From: Actinokineospora diospyrosa | GTDB taxonomy: Bacteria > Actinomycetota > Actinomycetes > Mycobacteriales > Pseudonocardiaceae | Assembly (NCBI RefSeq): GCF_024171925.1 | Contig: NZ_JAMTCO010000013.1 | Span: 220,740 to 284,739 of the forward strand | DNA length: 64,000 bases | Direction: 5' to 3' | Shown here: positions 52,434 to 61,559 of the stretch, in pieces | Layout: each line of letters opens with the position of its first letter | Numbering within the stretch: the stretch's first letter is position 1 | Notes under the pieces: generated by a model | What the model saw: the letters and a program-made list of their open reading frames with translations, nothing else | Databases searched by the model: none | What the model was told of the DNA's origin: nothing | Program-made: the position numbers and the translations under genes

Positions 52434-53285
52434 ATGAGAAGGCGTTGGAGCGGCCTCCTGGCAGGCCTCACCCTGGCCGCCGCGGCACTCGCTGCCACGA
52501 CCGCGCCCCCGGGTGGGGCGACCCCGAGCACGTCAGAGGCGTACTGCTACGGAGGGGCGTACTTCCTCGGCCACGAGAACGACCGCTTGTTCCACTACGC
52601 GCACTCGGCCGCCGCCACGGGCGAACCTGACTGGCTCATGCGCTACAACGGTGAGGCGGGGTGGTCGGGCGAACTCGCCATTGTCGGACGCGAGAATTAC
52701 TTCCAGTTCTACGCCATCCCTGAGGGCACAGGCGAGTTGCGGCGCTACATCCGCGAGGGCGCGTACTGGAAGTTGGTCGATGGCGCGCACTACAAGGTCA
52801 TCGGTGAGGGGTTCGACCGGTACGTCGGCGAGGGCAGGACGTTCACCATCGACGCCGCCGGGAAGCTCTATGGGATCGATGACACCGGAGTCCTCCGGTC
52901 CTGGGTCTATACCCAAGACGGCTGGGAGAACAACCTTGGCGAGGTCATCGGTACTGGTTGGGGCAACTTCGAAAGAGTCGTCGCCGGGGACGAGGGCGAG
53001 CTCTTCGCCTTCGACAGCGCTGGCAACGCGTTGAGGTACCAGTACCGGTACGACACCGAGGAGTGGGTCGTCCAAGCGGAGTGGATCGACAGCGGCTGGG
53101 GTGACTTCACCAACGTCCTCTACGCGGGTGCCGGTGTGCTCTACGCGGTCGATGAGGCGGGCGACATGTACTGGTACCGCTATCACGATTCACAGTGGGC
53201 CAACAACGGTGTTGGCCGCTGGGTCGGTGAAGGCTGGCAGGGCCTGACAGTGGCTGTTAGCCCTACCGCCTGCACTGCGAGCTAG
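52434..53285 (+). CDS. Secreted tachylectin-like beta-propeller lectin, tandem paralogue
   Basis: 283 residues from ATG 52434, preceded by TAGGAG. The signal peptide ends near GGA-TPSTSEAY. It has the same blade series as its neighbour: YKVIGEGFDRYVGEGRTFTI, LGEVIGTGWGNFERVVAGDE, IDSGWGDFTNVLYAGAGVLY and VGRWVGEGWQGLTVAVSPTA. The C-terminal halves are nearly identical while the N-terminal blades differ, so the pair arose by recent duplication with divergence in the first blades. Confidence 0.87.
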   Translation: MRRRWSGLLAGLTLAAAALAATTAPPGGATPSTSEAYCYGGAYFLGHENDRLFHYAHSAAATGEPDWLMRYNGEAGWSGELAIVGRENYFQFYAIPEGTGELRRYIREGAYWKLVDGAHYKVIGEGFDRYVGEGRTFTIDAAGKLYGIDDTGVLRSWVYTQDGWENNLGEVIGTGWGNFERVVAGDEGELFAFDSAGNALRYQYRYDTEEWVVQAEWIDSGWGDFTNVLYAGAGVLYAVDEAGDMYWYRYHDSQWANNGVGRWVGEGWQGLTVAVSPTACTAS

Positions 53286-53298
53286 TCCATAGAGGAGG

Positions 53299-53330
53299 GA
53301 CGGTGGTCCGCCGCTCGGCGGACCACCGTC
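53299..53330. terminator. Bidirectional terminator between tachylectin and LPMO genes
   Basis: GACGGTGGTCCGCC (53299-53312) and GGCGGACCACCGTC (53317-53330) form a perfect 14-bp stem with a GCTC loop, midway between the convergent stop codons. Confidence 0.8.
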
Positions 53331-53339
53331 TCACGTGCG

Positions 53340-53981
53340 TCAGTTGAACAAGACGTCCGAGCAGGAGTAGAAAGCCTCGCCGCTGTCGGGGTAGTGGCGT
53401 TGCCAGATCGAGTAGACCAGGTGGCGTCCGGTACGACCGCCGGGAATGGTTGCCTTCAGCTGGTAAGCGCCACCGGCGCGCGGCGGGTTCAACTGCTTGT
53501 AGAACGGCGTGGGCTCAAGGTCCGACCACTTCAGGGGTTTGGTCGCGTCGTAGCCCTGCTTGGTGACATAGAGCTCGAACGTGCCCGGGTGCGGCGCGGT
53601 CGCCTTGTAGGTGAAGGTGTACGCCCCCGTGGGCAACGTCGTCGCGGGCCAGTCGGCGCGAGCGAGGTCGAGGCCCTTGTACTTGTCGCGGCCCGCGCTG
53701 CACAGCTTGCCGTCGGGGATGATCTGGCGGCTGTTGCCGTTGGCGTTGGGCTGGTTCACCTCGTCCCAGTCGTAGATCGGCCAGCTCTGCCCGACCTGGA
53801 CGGCGGCCTTGCACGCGGCCGAGCGCGGGTTCTCCGGGCCCTCGGTGAAGCACTGGTAGATCCGGCTCACCGGGTTGCCCATCGATCCGTGCGCGTACGC
53901 CGGGCTCGCGACCAGCACGGTCGAGGCCAGCAGCGCGCCGGTGAGTGCCGTCACCGTGGTGGCGGCGCGGGGGATCCTCAT
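53340..53981 (-). CDS. AA10 lytic polysaccharide monooxygenase (CBM33)
   Basis: 213 residues. Signal peptidase cleavage after PAYA exposes His31 as residue 1 (HGSMGNPVSRIYQCF), the first copper ligand. The second His-brace ligand is H131 in KATAPHPGTFELY. The C-terminal SIWQRHYPDSGEAFYSCSDV carries the axial aromatic position and the terminal cysteine. Single-domain AA10 enzymes oxidatively cleave chitin or cellulose; NPVSR with IYQCF is common in chitin-active actinomycete forms. The gene is convergent with the tachylectin pair. Confidence 0.93.
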   Translation of the reverse strand: MRIPRAATTVTALTGALLASTVLVASPAYAHGSMGNPVSRIYQCFTEGPENPRSAACKAAVQVGQSWPIYDWDEVNQPNANGNSRQIIPDGKLCSAGRDKYKGLDLARADWPATTLPTGAYTFTYKATAPHPGTFELYVTKQGYDATKPLKWSDLEPTPFYKQLNPPRAGGAYQLKATIPGGRTGRHLVYSIWQRHYPDSGEAFYSCSDVLFN

Positions 53982-54156
53982 CTGCGACTCCTTCGGCGGT
54001 CGAGGAAAGGTCTAGACCATTATGCGATGACCGGTGGTGTGAAGTCCACTGTTGGGAATTCGCCAACATGGACATATCGGACCCGCGCGGGTACTGGTTA
54101 TCTGTTCAGGCCCGCGTTCTCTTGCAGTGGTCCAGGCCACTGTCGATCCTGTGGGG

Positions 54157-55203
54157 ATGTCGACCTCGTGGGGGAGAACCCTGAGAACGCAGACAACCCT
54201 CGTACTCGCCGTGACGTTGTTGGCGGCATTACCCGCCTCGGCGCACGCGGCAGGCTCCGGTACCGGAGCGTGGAACCAGAACCCGGTTCCGCTGGACACC
54301 TACTCCTCCGGCTCCACCTACCTGATGCGCGACCCGCGCTGGCCCGGCCTCGACTGCGTCGACGCGGTCACCGGCCAGGTGTTCAGCGGCCCCGACGACC
54401 TGTGGGGCGACGGCGTCCCCACCAACCGCGAAACCGGCTGCGTCGACGCCCTCTACGCCGCGCAGACCTTCCAGCGGATGACCCTCACCTGGCTCAAGCG
54501 CAACGGGGCCGACGGCAACGGCCGCGCCGGCCTCGGTCTCCGCGTCGGCGAGCGGAGGGTCGGCCTGGGCGCCGTCTCCGGCCGCATCTGGGTCGGGTAC
54601 AACAACGCGGGGGCCTGGGTCGGCTCGCTCGACCTCATCGGCCGCCAGTACGGCAGCATCGTCGACCAGACCACCCCCGGTGGCCGCTCCAGCAATGGCA
54701 CCGCCGAGTTCATCGCCGACGCCTTCGGCGCCGCCGCCGAGTTCTTCAGCGCGCAGACCGCGGGCGACGTCCCCGACTTCCTCGTCGGTGAGCGGCCGGA
54801 CTTCTCCGTGCGCAACATGTCCAACCCGGCCGCCACCGGCGGCGCCAACTGCTACTCCGCGGCGATCCCCACCCTCGACCCGTACTCGGCGGCGGGGGTC
54901 GGTGACCACTGGTTCGCCCTGCTCACAGCGGGATCCGAGCCGACCGGCGGACTGCCGCCCAGCCCGACCTGCAACGGCAGCCGGGTGACCGGGATCGGCG
55001 CCGAGAAGGCCATCAAGATCCTCTACAACGGCATGCTGCGCAAGGTCACCAACATGACCTACCTCAAGTACCGCATCGCCACACTCCAAGCGGCGCTCGC
55101 CCTCACCCCGGGCAGTTGCGCCGACTACAACGCGGTCAAGGCCGCCTGGAACGCCGTCGGCGTTCCCCCGCAACCCGGCGAACCGACCCCCACCTGCACC
55201 TGA
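54157..55203 (+). CDS. Secreted thermolysin (M4)-like protein without the HEXXH motif
   Basis: 348 residues from ATG 54157; the signal peptide ends near SAHA-AGSGT. Its C-terminal half follows M4 peptidases: NGTAEFIADAFGAAAEFFSA (counterpart of the ExxxD third-ligand helix), YSAAGVGDHWFALLTAGSEP (counterpart of the catalytic-His segment) and GIGAEKAIKILYNGMLRKVT ending DYNAVKAAWNAVGV. Where thermolysin has the HELTH zinc motif, this protein reads DLIGRQYGSIVD, with no histidine. The long N-terminal propeptide of M4 enzymes is also absent. It is therefore probably not a protease and may be a binding protein or inhibitor. Confidence 0.75.
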   Translation: MSTSWGRTLRTQTTLVLAVTLLAALPASAHAAGSGTGAWNQNPVPLDTYSSGSTYLMRDPRWPGLDCVDAVTGQVFSGPDDLWGDGVPTNRETGCVDALYAAQTFQRMTLTWLKRNGADGNGRAGLGLRVGERRVGLGAVSGRIWVGYNNAGAWVGSLDLIGRQYGSIVDQTTPGGRSSNGTAEFIADAFGAAAEFFSAQTAGDVPDFLVGERPDFSVRNMSNPAATGGANCYSAAIPTLDPYSAAGVGDHWFALLTAGSEPTGGLPPSPTCNGSRVTGIGAEKAIKILYNGMLRKVTNMTYLKYRIATLQAALALTPGSCADYNAVKAAWNAVGVPPQPGEPTPTCT

Positions 55204-55319
55204 GCGACCCGGTCCGGACGTGCTGAACACGGTCACCCCATCACCCGATCGGTGCAGACCCGATGTGATTGGTTGAACCATTGGGTGTGACCGGGTGCTA
55301 CGGCGGGCAGTCCTGGGAC

Positions 55320-55715
55320 ATGACGACCCACCAGGACCTGGCCGTGTTCAGCACGACCGTGCCCGCGCGGGCCGAGCACCTCGCCCCGCTGCGCAGGCGG
55401 GTGCGCCGCTGGCTGGCCCACTGCCGGGTACCGGCCCCCGTGCGCCAGGACGTCGTCCTGGCCGCCCACGAGGCCCTCAGCGACGCCATCGACCAGCCCG
55501 GCGCGGGCGAGCGGACCACGGTGACCCTGCACTGCGACCGCGACGGCGTGGTGCTCACCGCCGTCGACCACTTCACCTGGACCGCCCGCGCCCACCGCGG
55601 CGACGACCCGGGGGAGCGCAGGCTGCGGGTGATCGCCAGGGTCGCCGAGCGGGTGGACCTCGACGTGGGCGCGGACGGGGGCACGCTCACCGCCTACTTC
55701 ACCCTGTCGCGCTGA
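55320..55715 (+). CDS. Histidine-kinase-like ATPase / anti-sigma-type regulator
   Basis: 131 residues from ATG 55320 (MTTHQDLAVFSTTVPARAEH). The GHKL fold of RsbW/SpoIIAB-like proteins is recognisable: PLRRRVRRWLAHCRVPAPVR, an N-box in VVLAAHEALSDAIDQPGAGE where the usual Asn is Ser-Asp, TVTLHCDRDGVVLTAVDHFT, and RRLRVIARVAERVDLDVGAD ending in a beta strand. Such stand-alone ATPases in actinomycetes partner with anti-anti-sigma factors; none is encoded nearby. The degenerate G1/G2 boxes leave ATP binding uncertain. Confidence 0.72.
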   Translation: MTTHQDLAVFSTTVPARAEHLAPLRRRVRRWLAHCRVPAPVRQDVVLAAHEALSDAIDQPGAGERTTVTLHCDRDGVVLTAVDHFTWTARAHRGDDPGERRLRVIARVAERVDLDVGADGGTLTAYFTLSR

Positions 55716-55991
55716 GCGGCCACCCGCCCGGCCCAAGCCGGAAGATCCAATCGCGCTGATCATGGAAGCGTTACAGCGCCGTTCTCCCTCGATCCGGTGC
55801 AAGAAGACATCATCCGGTACGCCCGTCCGGTCCAATTCGGAATAGATCGGTGACGGCCCAGCGCACCTTAATCCTCTGTGGTGACTCTTCCGGGTGGACA
55901 GTCGTTGCCGACGTTGTGCTGAGATCCCGCGGCCCTAGTCTTTGAATCCACCCAGGGAACGTCCTGGCTGGACTATGTGGCGAGGTGCGGG

Positions 55992-58900
55992 ATGCGAAAT
56001 CGGAAGTCGCCCTCAGAGGAACCCGGTAGGCGGCTCCTCCCATCACTGACCCGCAGACCCGGCGCGAGAGTCGCCGTCCTGCTGCTGGTCGTGGCGACGC
56101 TGGTGTCCACCGGCGGTCCGGTGCTCGCGGACCCGGACCCGGTCGACCCGACGCAGGTCGAGGTGGTCGACGGAGCCGGTGACCCGGCGGGCGCGGGCGA
56201 CGCGGGCACGGCAGGTGATCCGTCCGTTGTGTCCGATCCGGCTCCCGAGCCCGAGTCCCCCGCACCCTCCACTGAGGAGTCCCAGGCCGAGGTTCCCGCC
56301 CCGATCGAGGATGCCCCACCGAGTGACGGGGCGCCGAGCGAGCAACCTCCCAAGGAGCCTGCGGCAGAGCAAGCGCCTGCTGTCGAGGATGCCCCCAGCA
56401 TCCAAGAAGCCGACCCGCGCGCGACGGTAGACCTCGCGTTGAGCGTTTACGCTCCGGAGGCCGCTAACCCGGGTGCGGCAATCTCGTGGATTCTCACGGT
56501 TACGAACAACGGCCCCGGCGCGGCGTCTTCCTTCACCGTGACCGACACCGTCCCGATTTCGGTGACTGGGATTAGCAGCCCCACCGCGGGATGTTCTATA
56601 GCGGGTAATTCAGTCACCTGCGCGGGAGGTGCTCTAGCGGCTGGCGCCTCGACGACCATCCGAATCAACGGCACCACCCCGGCCTCGTTCACCTTCCCCT
56701 TGGTCAACCAGGCCTCGGTCGGGACAGGCCCCACTGACAGTGACGCCAACACGGGCAACAACAACTCCGTCACCGTCACCACCACCGCGACCCCGGCTCC
56801 GTCGGTAGCGCTATCGGCCTCCGCGAACCTGAACGACACCAACGGCAACGGTGTCGGCGACGTCGGTGAGAACATCACCTACACGCTCGAGGCGCACAAC
56901 CAGGGCAACGTGACACTGTTCGGTCTCAACGTGCAGCACAACGGCGCCGGTAGCGTCACCTGCGGCTCCACGATCCTGTCGCTCGGCGCGAGCACCTCGT
57001 GCTCCGCCCCCGCACACGTGGTCACCGCGGCGGACGTCACCGCGGGACAGGTCGTCACGACCAGCACCGCGACCGCGACCGCCCCGGACGGCGAACTCGT
57101 CGCCTCCGCGCCCACGGTCACCAACATCCCGACGTTCGCGGCCGCGCCCGCCATCGAGCTGGTCCGCACCGCGAACCTCATCGACACCAACAGCGACACC
57201 GTCGGTGAGGTCGGCGAGGAGATCGACTACCGCTTCCTGGTGTCGAACTCCGGCAACGTCGCCCTCACCGGGATCGTCGTCTCCGGCGCCGACCTGGCCA
57301 CCAACCCGTGCGCCGGTGTCGTCGTCACGTTGCAGCCCAACCAAACGGTCGAATGCGTCCGCTCGCCGCGCTACGTCATCACGGCACAAGACGCGGTCAA
57401 CGGGTCGGTCGTGCGGACCGCCACCGCCTCCGGTGTCTCGCCGGGCGGCGCCACGGTGACCTCGGCGCCGTCGACCACGACGACGCCGACGTTCGTGCCC
57501 GCCCCCGCGGTGAGCATCTCGCAGACCTTCGCCCTCGGCGACGAGAACGGCGACGGCCGCGTCGAAGCGGGGGAGACGGTCCGCTTCACCTCCACGATCA
57601 CCAACAACGGCAACACCTCGCTAGGCAACGTCGACGTCGTTATCGTGGTCGGCGCACCGAGTCTGTCCGGCTGCCCGGCCAACCTGAGCATCCAGCCCGG
57701 TGGCACCGCGGTGTGCACCCAATCCATCCCGTACGTCGTCACACCGCAAGACGCCGCCGCGGGCTCGGTCACGCGCACCGTGCGCGCCAGGGGCACCTCC
57801 GCCGGTGGCGTCGTCACGCTGTCGGAGCCGGTCACCTCCGCCATCCCGGTCTTCGTGCCCAACCCGTCCATCGGCCTCACCCACACCGGGACGCTCGTCG
57901 ACGCCAACGGCAACGGCATCGGCGACCTCGGCGAGGTCATCGACTTCACCGTCACGATCACCAACACCGGCAACGTGACGCTCACCAACGTCATCGTCGA
58001 GGGCGAGCTCAGCGGCTCGCCGGAGACCATCTGCCCGCAACCGGTCCTCGCCCCCGAGGCCAGCGCCACCTGCGCCCGGTTGCCTTACACGATCCGCCAG
58101 CACGACGTGGACGTCGGCGCCGTGCTCGGCATCGGCACCGCGGTCGGCACCGCCCCCAGTGGCGTCCAGGTCCGCTCGGCCCCGGTCACCGCCAACATCC
58201 CGGTGTTCGACCCGGACCCGGTCCTGGCCCTGGTCAAGGACGACATCCTCGACGACACCAACGCCAACGGGCTCGCCGACGCGGGCGAGGAGATCGACTA
58301 CACCTTCACCGTCACCAACGTCGGCAACGTCATCGTCACCGGCCTGAACATCCAGGACCCGCTGCTGGTCGGCAGCACGTGCCCCAAGACCACGCTGATC
58401 CAGCAGGAGAGCACGGTCTGCACGTCCAACGCCCCGCACGTGACCACCACGGCCGACGTGGCGGCGGCGCAGGTCGTCAACGTCGCGACGGCCCGGGGTC
58501 TCGCGCCGGACGGCTCGCCGATCGTGTCGCTGGAGTCGCGCACCAACACGCCGACCTTCGTCGCCGTGCCCGGCTTGGCCCTGGACAAGATCGCGACCCT
58601 CGGCGACACCAACGGCAACGGCCTCGCCGACCTCGGCGAGAACATCCAGTGGTCGTTCCTGGTCGTCAACAACGGCACCGTGCCGCTGTTCCGGCTGCAC
58701 ATCGTCGACCCGGTCGCGGGCGCCATCACCTGCCCGGTCACCGACCTGCCGGTGCTCGCGGTGACCACCTGCACGGCCACCGCGCCGCACCAGGTCGTCG
58801 AGAGCGACATCCTGCTCGGCGAGGTCGCCAACACCGCGATCGCCATCACCGACCTCGGTGACGCCCTGCAGACCGAGGTCGTCTCGCCGCCGGACTCCAC

Positions 58901-60161
58901 GGTGACGCCCACCGCGGGCCCCGCGCCCCGGTTGACGCTGTCGAAGCGGGCCGACCTGCAGGACAGCAACGAGAACGACCTGGCGGACAAGGGCGAGTTC
59001 ATCCTCTACTCGTTCGTGCTCACCAACACGGGCAACCTGACGCTGACGAACATCGGCGTCGACGACCCCAAGGCCGGTGCCGTTACCTGCCCCGTGTCGG
59101 TCCTGCCGCCGGGCGCTACCACTACCTGCACCGCTCAGCCCTACCTGGTGACCGGTGACGACATCGCGGCCGGGATCGTCCGCAACGTCGCCACCGGGTT
59201 CGGCACACCGCCGGTCGGGCCGCCGCTGCGCACGCCGCCCGCCATCGCCGAGGTCCCGATCGCGTACCCGGGTCTGACCCTGGACAAGATCGCGACCCTC
59301 AACGACACCGATGACGACGGCCTCGCCAGCCTCGGCGAGACGATCACCTACACCTTCGTGCTGGTGAACATCGGCAACGTGCCGATGACCGACATCAAGG
59401 TCGACGACCCCAAGGCGGGCGTGGTGACCTGCCCGGTCACCACCCTGGCGCCGGGGGAGACGACCACGTGCTCGTCGCTGCCCTACGAGGTGACCGCCGA
59501 GGACGTCGCGGTGGGCATCGTGCACAACGAGGCCACCGCGTCCGGGCAGCCGCCGGGCACCGACCCGCCCTACGTCACCCCGCCGGTGACCAGGGACGTG
59601 CCGACCACCGAGATCGTCAGCGGTGAAGACCCCAACGAGGCGGCGGGCACCCCGGCGATCACGCTGGTCAAGTCGGCCGCGCTGCGCGACACCGACGGCG
59701 ACGACCTGGCCGACGAGGGTGAACTGGTCGACTACTCGTTCCTGGTCACCAACACCGGTGACGTGGCGCTGGAGAACATCCGCGTCGACGACCCGAAGAT
59801 CACCGGGGTCGTCTGCCCGACGACCGCGCTGGCCCCGGGTGCCTCGCTCACCTGCGTCAAGCTCGGGTACGTGGTGACCGCGGCCGACATCGCGGCGGGC
59901 ACGGTGCACAACGTGGCCACCGCCTCCGGTGACGTGGCGGGCGGCGACTCGGTCACCTCCCAGCCCTCCGCGGCCGACGTGCCGGTCGACGACTCGATCG
60001 CGGCCACCGGGGACGCCGAGGAGGCCGAACCGGCCGCGCAGGGCGGCCTGGCCGCGACCGGTGCCACCGGCGCGATCACGCTGTTCGGCTGGTCACTGGT
60101 CCTGCTCGTCGCCGGTGTGCTGGTGCTGATGAGTGGTCGGGAGAGGCGCAAGAAGGCCTGA
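55992..60161 (+). CDS. Very large repeat surface protein (DUF7507/DUF11-type) with LAxTG sorting signal
   Basis: 1389 residues from ATG 55992; a GTG at 55977 would add five residues. A signal peptide (ARVAVLLLVVATLVSTGGPV then LADP) is followed by a Pro/Glu-rich stretch to about residue 140, a DUF11-like domain, and about nine repeats of 115-125 residues. Each repeat has the form DxNxNGxxDxGExIxYxFxVxNxGN, then CPxxxLxPGxxxTC and Y/HxVTxxDVxxGxVxNxAxAxG. The end is LAATGATGAITLFGWSLVLL and an RERRKKA tail, a class E sortase signal. It probably forms a long wall-anchored stalk or adhesin. Confidence 0.88.
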   Translation: MRNRKSPSEEPGRRLLPSLTRRPGARVAVLLLVVATLVSTGGPVLADPDPVDPTQVEVVDGAGDPAGAGDAGTAGDPSVVSDPAPEPESPAPSTEESQAEVPAPIEDAPPSDGAPSEQPPKEPAAEQAPAVEDAPSIQEADPRATVDLALSVYAPEAANPGAAISWILTVTNNGPGAASSFTVTDTVPISVTGISSPTAGCSIAGNSVTCAGGALAAGASTTIRINGTTPASFTFPLVNQASVGTGPTDSDANTGNNNSVTVTTTATPAPSVALSASANLNDTNGNGVGDVGENITYTLEAHNQGNVTLFGLNVQHNGAGSVTCGSTILSLGASTSCSAPAHVVTAADVTAGQVVTTSTATATAPDGELVASAPTVTNIPTFAAAPAIELVRTANLIDTNSDTVGEVGEEIDYRFLVSNSGNVALTGIVVSGADLATNPCAGVVVTLQPNQTVECVRSPRYVITAQDAVNGSVVRTATASGVSPGGATVTSAPSTTTTPTFVPAPAVSISQTFALGDENGDGRVEAGETVRFTSTITNNGNTSLGNVDVVIVVGAPSLSGCPANLSIQPGGTAVCTQSIPYVVTPQDAAAGSVTRTVRARGTSAGGVVTLSEPVTSAIPVFVPNPSIGLTHTGTLVDANGNGIGDLGEVIDFTVTITNTGNVTLTNVIVEGELSGSPETICPQPVLAPEASATCARLPYTIRQHDVDVGAVLGIGTAVGTAPSGVQVRSAPVTANIPVFDPDPVLALVKDDILDDTNANGLADAGEEIDYTFTVTNVGNVIVTGLNIQDPLLVGSTCPKTTLIQQESTVCTSNAPHVTTTADVAAAQVVNVATARGLAPDGSPIVSLESRTNTPTFVAVPGLALDKIATLGDTNGNGLADLGENIQWSFLVVNNGTVPLFRLHIVDPVAGAITCPVTDLPVLAVTTCTATAPHQVVESDILLGEVANTAIAITDLGDALQTEVVSPPDSTVTPTAGPAPRLTLSKRADLQDSNENDLADKGEFILYSFVLTNTGNLTLTNIGVDDPKAGAVTCPVSVLPPGATTTCTAQPYLVTGDDIAAGIVRNVATGFGTPPVGPPLRTPPAIAEVPIAYPGLTLDKIATLNDTDDDGLASLGETITYTFVLVNIGNVPMTDIKVDDPKAGVVTCPVTTLAPGETTTCSSLPYEVTAEDVAVGIVHNEATASGQPPGTDPPYVTPPVTRDVPTTEIVSGEDPNEAAGTPAITLVKSAALRDTDGDDLADEGELVDYSFLVTNTGDVALENIRVDDPKITGVVCPTTALAPGASLTCVKLGYVVTAADIAAGTVHNVATASGDVAGGDSVTSQPSAADVPVDDSIAATGDAEEAEPAAQGGLAATGATGAITLFGWSLVLLVAGVLVLMSGRERRKKA

Positions 60162-60186
60162 TCCCAGGCGGATTTCCGACCAACGG

Positions 60187-60233
60187 CGGGCTGTGGCCGC
60201 GGGACTCGATCCCGCGGCCACAGCCCGTTTTCC
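60187..60233 (+). terminator. Intrinsic terminator after the surface-protein gene
   Basis: An 18-bp perfect stem, 60187-60204 (CGGGCTGTGGCCGCGGGA) with 60210-60227, loop CTCGA, then TTTTCC. Right of it (60234-60495) is an AT-richer stretch around 60250-60290 that likely holds the pqq operon promoter. Confidence 0.9.
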
Positions 60234-60495
60234 TGCGTTCTCCAGCTGCGATCATATTATCGACTATGAACTATCAAGATAACCGATGATGGGCTGAGGT
60301 CGGGCGCCGGTTGGTCGGGAAGAACCTGGAAAAGCAGCGGTGACGAGGGGAGGCCACACCGAGGTGTCGGCCCGCGCGCAGGTGGGGGGGGGTGCCTCGC
60401 GGCATCAACAGGGCTGTCGGTCCAGCGCGGGTCCAGGTCGGCTCAGGGTGGGGTGGTCATGCTGGGGGAGTAGGTGCCGACAGAAAGGAGCGCAC

Positions 60496-60588
60496 ATGGG
60501 TGACAACCGTGAGCAGTGGGTGGTGCCGGAGTTCGATGACTACGACACCCCCATGGAGGTCACGGCCTACGTCGCGCGGCAGGACTAA
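60496..60588 (+). CDS. pqqA: PQQ precursor peptide PqqA
   Basis: 30 residues from ATG 60496, with GAAAGGAG 5 nt upstream. It ends MEVTAYVARQD, carrying the Glu21-x3-Tyr25 pair that PqqE cross-links and that becomes the PQQ skeleton; EVTxY is the family's core motif. The upstream part (WVVPEFDDYD) is the leader bound by PqqD. It is too short for most gene finders, but the position, 3 nt before pqqC, confirms it. Mycofactocin precursors end differently (Val-Tyr), so PQQ is the right call. Confidence 0.93.
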   Translation: MGDNREQWVVPEFDDYDTPMEVTAYVARQD

Positions 60589-60591
60589 GCG

Positions 60592-61293
60592 TTGACGGAT
60601 CCCTTGCCGCGGGAGGACTTCCTAGCCGCCTTACAAGCCCTCTCCAGCCGCTACTGGGGATCGCACCCCTTTCACGTGCGCATGCACGCGGGACACTTGA
60701 CTCGCGAGGAGCTGCGCACGTGGGCGGCGAACCGTTGGTACTACCAGAGTGTTCTACCGCTCAAGGACGCTGCGATCGTCAGCAACTGCCCCGAGCCCGA
60801 GGTCCGCAGGTTGTGGCTAGAGCGGATCGTTTACCACGACGGGGCTGTGGAAGGGGAGGGTGGCAGAGAGGACTGGCTGCGGCTGTGTGAGGCTCTTGGC
60901 CTTACCCGAGCTGAGGTACTCGACGAGCGGCACGTGGTACCTGGCGTGCGGTTCGCGGTTGACGCCTATGTGCGGTTCGCCCAGACGCGGCCGTGGGTCA
61001 TCGCTGTCGCCGCCGGGCTCACGGAGATGTTCTCCGGGCACCTGATGCGCCGTCGGGTGGTCGACGTCCTGGCGCACTACCCCTGGATCGAGCGTGCCGA
61101 CCTCTCTTACTTCACCACCCGGGTCGACGCGGTGTCCGCAGAGGGGAAGCAGGCCGTCGACCTGGTGCTCGCGCATTGCGTGACGCGGGCCGACCAAGAT
61201 TCCGCCGTGGCCGCGCTGGCGTTCAAGTGCGATGTGCTCTGGTCCATGCTCAGCGCCATCGACCACGCCTGCCACGGAGTAGGGAAGCGGTGA
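60592..61293 (+). CDS. pqqC: Pyrroloquinoline-quinone synthase PqqC
   Basis: 233 residues starting with TTG 60592, 3 nt after the pqqA stop, with AGGA upstream. PqqC catalyses the final oxidative ring closure of AHQQ to PQQ without a metal cofactor. Family sequence is evident: RYWGSHPFHVRMHAGHLTRE, WAANRWYYQSVLPLKDAAIV, WLERIVYHDG, LTEMFSGHLMRRRVVDVLAH and CDVLWSMLSAIDHAC. Length is near the usual 235-250. The low-efficiency TTG start may set its level below that of the precursor peptide. Confidence 0.93.
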   Translation: MTDPLPREDFLAALQALSSRYWGSHPFHVRMHAGHLTREELRTWAANRWYYQSVLPLKDAAIVSNCPEPEVRRLWLERIVYHDGAVEGEGGREDWLRLCEALGLTRAEVLDERHVVPGVRFAVDAYVRFAQTRPWVIAVAAGLTEMFSGHLMRRRVVDVLAHYPWIERADLSYFTTRVDAVSAEGKQAVDLVLAHCVTRADQDSAVAALAFKCDVLWSMLSAIDHACHGVGKR

Positions 61294-61559
61294 GCGAGTG
61301 GGCGCCGCGGCTGCGGCGGGGAGCACGGCTGGGGTTCGACCCGGTACGCCGGGCCCCGGTCGTGCTCCACCCCGAGGGCGTGCTCCTGCTCAACGCCACC
61401 GCCGAGGCCGTGATCGCCGCCTGCGACGGCGTGGCGACCGTGCCCGACATCGTCGCCCGGCTCGACGAGCGCTACGCCGGGGTGCGCGCTGAGGACGTGC
61501 TGACCCTGCTGCGCGGGCTTGTCGCGCGCGGCGTGCTGCACCCGGAGGAGACCCGATGA
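61290..61559 (+). CDS. pqqD: PQQ biosynthesis peptide chaperone PqqD
   Basis: 89 residues from GTG 61290, overlapping pqqC's stop by 4 nt. The PqqD winged helix is typical: RLGFDPVRRAPVVLHPEGVL, LNATAEAVIAACDGVATVPD and VLTLLRGLVARGVLHPEE. It binds the PqqA leader and presents it to the radical SAM enzyme PqqE, whose gene start overlaps its stop by 4 nt. Confidence 0.92.
   Translation: MSEWAPRLRRGARLGFDPVRRAPVVLHPEGVLLLNATAEAVIAACDGVATVPDIVARLDERYAGVRAEDVLTLLRGLVARGVLHPEETR

Noticed and set aside
57621..59909. 762-codon minus-strand frame opposite the surface protein
   Set aside because: It mirrors the repeated codons of the sense gene. It has no start signal or domain.
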